A stretch of DNA of 41,224 bases, taken from Bacteroidales bacterium (lineage in GTDB: Bacteria > Bacteroidota > Bacteroidia > Bacteroidales > GCA-2748055). A program made the position numbers and the translations under genes. This document shows positions 37,885-41,224 of the stretch, one piece after another. Under the pieces are notes generated by a model, which searched no databases, was not told the origin of the DNA, and worked only from the letters and a program-made list of their open reading frames with translations. Position 1 is the stretch's first letter, and each line of letters begins with the position of its first letter. The stretch spans positions 1-41,224 of the forward strand of contig JARGFP010000032.1 of NCBI GenBank assembly GCA_029210585.1. Direction: 5' to 3'.

Positions 37885-38406
37885 TTATTTTTTATCCCTG
37901 AACAGCTGGTTGCGTCGGTCGCAGTCGGCCTTGTTGCAGAACTGGCATTGCTTGTTCATTTCCATCATATTGATCAGCAGTTGTTCCAGCAGTTCCTCCT
38001 GTCCATCGTCCACCACAGACCGTATGTTGGTGAAGTGTTTGATGGTTTGTCGTTTGAGCCCGGTATGGAGCCTGCCAATGTTTACTACCAGCGAATCCAT
38101 GTATTCCCTGTCTGGTTCTTCTTTAGAGAGTTCCCCAAGCAGTCTGAACTGGGCCTCGCATTGCATATCGATGATGTTCTGGTATACCCTGAAAATTTTG
38201 GCATCCATTTCCGAGATTTCCCGGTATTGTTCATTGGTCAGATGCAGGTAATCCCTCAAAAATTCGTCGGAGGAGAACTGGGCCGATTCATTTTCCGCGG
38301 GAGTGCCTGAGCTCATCAGCAGGATGGTTGCGATTGCTGACACATTGATGATCAGCAGGAAGATATTCAACCACCGGACGATTCTTTGTCGCTTGATTTG
38401 GTTCAT
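37885..38406 (-). CDS. CnrX/Spy-like periplasmic metal-sensor protein with Cys-rich tail
   Basis: The 173-residue product has an N-terminal membrane anchor (about 13-31) and a helical periplasmic domain like the Spy/CnrX heavy-metal-resistance family: YLHLTNEQYREISEMDAKI, LLGELSKEEPDREYMDSLV and GLKRQTIKHFTNIRSVVD. Possible metal ligands are His55, Cys83, His114 and His124. The C-terminus adds an unusual cluster, Cys154, Cys157 and Cys162 (CQFCNKADC). In Cupriavidus CnrX senses nickel or cobalt and makes the anti-sigma CnrY release CnrH. The same three gene types lie side by side here. The gene begins 2 bp after the sigma stop. Which metal, or even whether metal, is not known. Confidence 0.77.
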   Translation of the reverse strand: MNQIKRQRIVRWLNIFLLIINVSAIATILLMSSGTPAENESAQFSSDEFLRDYLHLTNEQYREISEMDAKIFRVYQNIIDMQCEAQFRLLGELSKEEPDREYMDSLVVNIGRLHTGLKRQTIKHFTNIRSVVDDGQEELLEQLLINMMEMNKQCQFCNKADCDRRNQLFRDKK

Positions 38407-38408
38407 GA

Positions 38409-38981
38409 TTAGTAGTTTTCGAAATAATTCACCAATGATTTTCGGAGGCTTACTTTTGCCCTGTAAATGAGAGATTCCACCGATGCCTGGGTAAGTCCCA
38501 GTGCGGCACAGATTTCTGTGTGCGAGTATCCTTCAAATTTGTGCATAAGAAATGCGCGTTTCTGCTTATCGGGCAGCCTGTCGATTCTTTCAAACAGGTG
38601 TGCAGCGGCCTCTTTCTGTTCAAGGCTTCGGTGTGGTGTATCCCTGTCTTGCTCACCGGATGCATTTTCCATGAGGAGGGCCACCTGCTCCGGGTCATTT
38701 TCCGGGGAGGCTTTGGCGGGATTCTTTCTGCGCATGTAGCTGATGCACTTCGTGTAGGAGATCCGGTAAATCCATCCCCCCATGTCATCCGTGTTTTTCA
38801 GGTGCACAAGGGAGCGAAACACTTCCAGGAAGACCTCCTGTGAAAGGTCCTCGGAATCGGCACGGTTACCAAGCAGCCTGAAGCAGGTGCCAAACACCAG
38901 CTCCTGGTATTTCTTAATAAGTTGTTGAAAGCCGACCTCATCATTCAGTAATATTTTGCTGATGATCTCCTGGTCCTGCAT
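38409..38981 (-). CDS. ECF-family RNA polymerase sigma factor
   Basis: The 190-residue product has sigma region 2 at about residues 22-95 (ELVFGTCFRLLGNRADSEDL, QEVFLEVFRSL, GGWIYRISYTKCISYMRRK) and region 4 at about 133-185 (LPDKQKRAFLMHKFEGYSHT, EICAALGLTQASVESLIYRA). It lacks regions 1 and 3, as expected for an ECF sigma. It would direct RNA polymerase to a small set of promoters, probably including the two copies of the motif in this locus. The CnrX-like sensor and ZAS anti-sigma genes follow directly. It has no obvious own promoter: the gap to the lipoprotein gene is 14 bp. Confidence 0.93.
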   Translation of the reverse strand: MQDQEIISKILLNDEVGFQQLIKKYQELVFGTCFRLLGNRADSEDLSQEVFLEVFRSLVHLKNTDDMGGWIYRISYTKCISYMRRKNPAKASPENDPEQVALLMENASGEQDRDTPHRSLEQKEAAAHLFERIDRLPDKQKRAFLMHKFEGYSHTEICAALGLTQASVESLIYRAKVSLRKSLVNYFENY

Positions 38982-38995
38982 ATATTATTTATTTG

Positions 38996-39421
38996 TCAGA
39001 AACTTACTTTCGACAGGGCTTCATCGAGCCGGGCCTGTGCCTCCACTTTCGTCCGGTAGATGTCTCCTTCGGTTTCCCACCAGGTCTCTCCACGTGAGAT
39101 GCCCATCTGGTCGCAACCCTCGACTTCCCTGAGCTGTTTGCTTTCCAGCGACCTCATTTTTACACTGTCGCCATTGAACCTGAGGATACGGGCTTTGATC
39201 ACAGATCCTTCCTGGATCACCCCATCCTGATCCACAAGCGCCAGGATTCCGTAGCACGACATTCCCTCTTCTGCCCAGAATCCGATTTTTTCCTGCAGTT
39301 CGTCACTCAGTTCGTAGGTTTTTTCCTGGTATTCGTAAACCACATCCGTTTCTTTTTTTCCGGAGCAGCTCACGACCAGGATCATTGCAACAAATGCGAT
39401 AAGTGTTGGTAGATTCTTCAT
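38996..39421 (-). CDS. Small lipoprotein of unknown function, first gene of the locus
   Basis: The 141-residue product has lipobox VVSC at Cys19. The rest is mostly beta and acidic, with two conserved-looking cysteines (MSCYG near 55 and EGCDQ near 103) that could form a disulphide or bind a metal. I do not recognise the family. A putative ECF promoter lies 33 bp upstream, and the sigma gene starts 14 bp downstream, so it is probably co-expressed with the sigma system and may help sense or carry the signal at the envelope. Confidence 0.7.
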   Translation of the reverse strand: MKNLPTLIAFVAMILVVSCSGKKETDVVYEYQEKTYELSDELQEKIGFWAEEGMSCYGILALVDQDGVIQEGSVIKARILRFNGDSVKMRSLESKQLREVEGCDQMGISRGETWWETEGDIYRTKVEAQARLDEALSKVSF

Positions 39422-39454
39422 AGTGACAATCGTTAAAATTGGTTATTGAATCAG

Positions 39455-39482
39455 TGACGCAATCCAGTGCAAAATCTGGCAC
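39455..39482 (-). promoter_or_regulatory. Putative ECF promoter for the locus (first copy)
   Basis: On the - strand it reads GTGCCAGATTT, nine bases, TTGCGTCA. It lies 33 bp upstream of the lipoprotein start, so a start site about 6 bases after CGTC leaves a leader of about 27 bases. It is matched at 21 of 28 positions by the copy at 37843-37870. Confidence 0.62.
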
Positions 39483-39665
39483 GATAAATATAATGAATTC
39501 GTGATCTCACCTGTCTGCGTATGTTGTTGAATGTGGGTGAAGGAAGGACACGTTGTATTGAAATGCCTGATAAAAAAGCCATTGGCCCATGTCTCCTGGT
39601 GTTATATAGAATCAGTCAAGATTGCGATCCCCTGCGGGAGGGTGCTTTCATAAAGGGATATAAAA

Positions 39666-39701
39666 AAAGTTGTCCCGGAAACTTTTTTCCGGGACAACTT
39701 T
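39666..39701 (-). terminator. Rho-independent terminator of the ELWxxDGT-repeat gene
   Basis: A 16-bp perfect stem (AAAGTTGTCCCGGAAA with its complement) and a 4-base loop are followed on the - strand by TTTTTTTATA. It begins 14 bp after the gene's stop. Confidence 0.92.
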
Positions 39702-39714
39702 ATTGTGCAACCAG

Positions 39715-41224
39715 TTATTCAAGAATGATCTTATGAATAAAGGTTTGGTCATCAGATGTGACCTTCAGGATGTACAGACCGGGTGTACCGTCGAGCTGGA
39801 TTGATGCATCCTCCATGACGCCTTCCGCGATCTTCTGCTGGCTGATATTATAGATCTCGTAGTCAGCGCTGGCATTCAGACCATCAAGGTACACCATGCC
39901 GCGGGTCGGGTTCGGGTACACGTTGATTCCGTTCATGACCGCGTTGTTCACAGCAGAAGGCTGCAGTACCACGTCGACCGTCTTGTCACCATCCACGTCC
40001 ACATTGCCTGATGCATCAATGAAACGGTAATCCAGGGATACGGTGTAGGGCAGTCCTGTTCCGGGTACCACATCTGAGAAAATTACTGTGCCGGATGACT
40101 CAGTGACCTTGTCCTGGCTGTTGAAGTTAACCGTGGCTCCTTCCAGGGCATTGGTGCCGTCGGTTACGTTGAAAGTTACGGTGTATACGATCAGGGTCAT
40201 GGCCTCGCTGACAGTGACATCGGCATCCACAACTGAAACCGTACCGGTTACCTCTTCGTATCCTGCCTTTGTGATGGTATAGGCCATATCCGCAGCGGCG
40301 AGTACTTCCGTGAAAGTGGCAGCACCGGTCGCATCAGTGGTTCCCGTGGTGGCGTTGAATGCGATCTCCGCACCTGCGATGGGGTTGGTACCGTCGGTTA
40401 CATTAAACGTAACACTGTACATCGGCAGTGCCACGAGGGTCACCTCCTCCTGAACAGCCTCGTCGGCAACGGTTAACGTTCCCGTGGCTTCTTCATAAAG
40501 CTCCTTAGTGACGGTATAGGCCAGGTCGGTTCCCATCCGCACGTACGGGAAGGTAACCATGCCTGCATCATCGGTGGTTGCCGTGGTGCCGTCGAATGCA
40601 ACGGTGGCGCCTGCCAGCGGTCCGTTTTCATCGGAAACAGTGAAGGTGATATCTTCCGACCATATCTTGTTTACATCCACGCTGTAGATGTCGTCATAAC
40701 CATTTGCATCATCCGCTGAATAGTAGAGGATCGTTCCAACCACTGCACGTTCGGATGCAGAGACTTTCACCGGCTGGAAGGTGCTGTTCAGTGCTTCGGC
40801 TGCGGTCATGGTATACTCCGGTGTTCCGTTGGTGACCCACAGCACATCGTTGGTGCCGTCACTGGCAACGAAAAGCAGGAGTCCGTCCACTTCAATAAAT
40901 CCTTCCGGATCGCTGTCGGCAGGGGTACCATCCAGGTCCTTGAGCATGGCGGCCGTGGTGCCGTCGTATGACCAGAGTTCCACGCCGTTCACGCCATCGG
41001 TGGCTGCGAAGTAGAGTTTGCCATCATAAACGGCCAGGTTGTCCATGTCGGCATTTCCTCCCACGAAGGATTCTGCCACCATCACGGTTCCGGCTTCGGT
41101 GCCGTCGGTTTTCCAGAGTTGCATACCGGTTGCCGCGTTGGCGATGAAGTAGAGTTCATCGTTCCAGATGGTGAACTGTTCGGGATCGGAATCGCCGCCG
41201 TCATTGATGTCCTTCAGCAAGACG
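39715..41224 (-). CDS. T9SS-exported ELWxxDGT-repeat protein, C-terminal part
   Basis: The frame is open to the window edge, so the N-terminus is missing; about 503 codons are visible. The first 150 contain ELWxxDGT-type propeller repeats (GMQLWKTDGTEAGT, GVELWSYDGTTAA, a weaker LWVTNGTPE). Three carboxypeptidase-regulatory/Ig-like repeats of about 75 residues follow (EDITFTVSDENGPLAGATVA, YSVTFNVTDGTNPIAGAEIA, YTVTFNVTDGTNALEGATVN). The end is a T9SS C-terminal domain from VYPNPTRGMVYLDGL to FIHKIILE. Such proteins are large surface adhesins or matrix proteins; no enzyme motif is seen. It has its own terminator and lies about 290 bp upstream of the sigma locus on the same strand, so it is a separate unit. 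Confidence 0.85.
   Translation of the reverse strand, partial: VLLKDINDGGDSDPEQFTIWNDELYFIANAATGMQLWKTDGTEAGTVMVAESFVGGNADMDNLAVYDGKLYFAATDGVNGVELWSYDGTTAAMLKDLDGTPADSDPEGFIEVDGLLLFVASDGTNDVLWVTNGTPEYTMTAAEALNSTFQPVKVSASERAVVGTILYYSADDANGYDDIYSVDVNKIWSEDITFTVSDENGPLAGATVAFDGTTATTDDAGMVTFPYVRMGTDLAYTVTKELYEEATGTLTVADEAVQEEVTLVALPMYSVTFNVTDGTNPIAGAEIAFNATTGTTDATGAATFTEVLAAADMAYTITKAGYEEVTGTVSVVDADVTVSEAMTLIVYTVTFNVTDGTNALEGATVNFNSQDKVTESSGTVIFSDVVPGTGLPYTVSLDYRFIDASGNVDVDGDKTVDVVLQPSAVNNAVMNGINVYPNPTRGMVYLDGLNASADYEIYNISQQKIAEGVMEDASIQLDGTPGLYILKVTSDDQTFIHKIILE

Noticed and set aside
39521-39736. 71-codon + strand open frame
   Set aside because: It runs through the terminator hairpin and into the end of the opposite gene; no supporting features.

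Overview
The window comes from a Bacteroidota genome, most likely a free-living polysaccharide degrader of the Marinilabiliales/Bacteroidales type. The evidence is a SusD-type C-terminus, many secreted or lipoprotein glycoside hydrolases with acidic residues right after the lipobox cysteine, two proteins with type IX secretion (T9SS) C-terminal domains ending in a YPNP-type module, and -7 boxes of the Bacteroidota form TAnnTTTG. I see no tRNA, rRNA, CRISPR array or complete insertion sequence.

Region 1 (1-4621, + strand) is the end of an arabinan utilisation locus. It holds the tail of a SusD-like glycan-binding protein, a GH43 surface lipoprotein, a GH51 arabinofuranosidase and a second, secreted GH43 endo-arabinanase. 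A 42-bp duplication of the GH51 3' end flanking a 102-bp imperfect palindrome lies between the last two. Region 2 (4622-5616) is an AT-rich HigBA-type toxin-antitoxin pair that looks transferred in. Region 3 (5790-20670) is mixed carbohydrate metabolism: a secreted lectin-like protein, a DUF3472-type secreted protein carrying a collagen-like Gly-X-Y insert, a sulfatase broken by an in-frame TGA, a second sulfatase reduced to a stub, a GH92 alpha-mannosidase lipoprotein and two large GH2 enzymes. Several of these proteins carry low-complexity inserts made by short tandem DNA repeats.

Region 4 (20828-24148) is housekeeping: a glutamine synthetase, a class IV PLP aminotransferase (opposite strand), and a fluoride channel crcB followed by a DUF190 gene.

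Region 5 (39421 down to 24352, all - strand, 12 genes in about 15 kb) is the most interesting part. In transcription order it encodes a small lipoprotein, an ECF sigma factor, a CnrX/Spy-like periplasmic metal-sensor protein with a cysteine-rich tail, a zinc-finger (ZAS) anti-sigma factor, a NosR/CcoG-like membrane polyferredoxin fused to an HMA-like domain, a T9SS-exported double beta-propeller protein, a TonB-dependent receptor, a DUF4876-type lipoprotein, a DUF6850-type outer-membrane barrel, and an ABC ATPase, permease and DUF4857-type membrane protein. Two copies of one bipartite motif, reading GCCAGATTT then nine bases then TTGCGTCA, lie upstream of the first gene and of the anti-sigma gene. 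They look like autoregulated ECF promoters. I read the locus as a metal- or redox-responsive envelope system that couples surface capture, TonB uptake, electron transfer and an ABC transporter; the substrate is unknown.

Region 6 (39715-41224, - strand) is the C-terminal part of a T9SS-exported ELWxxDGT-repeat protein that runs off the window edge.
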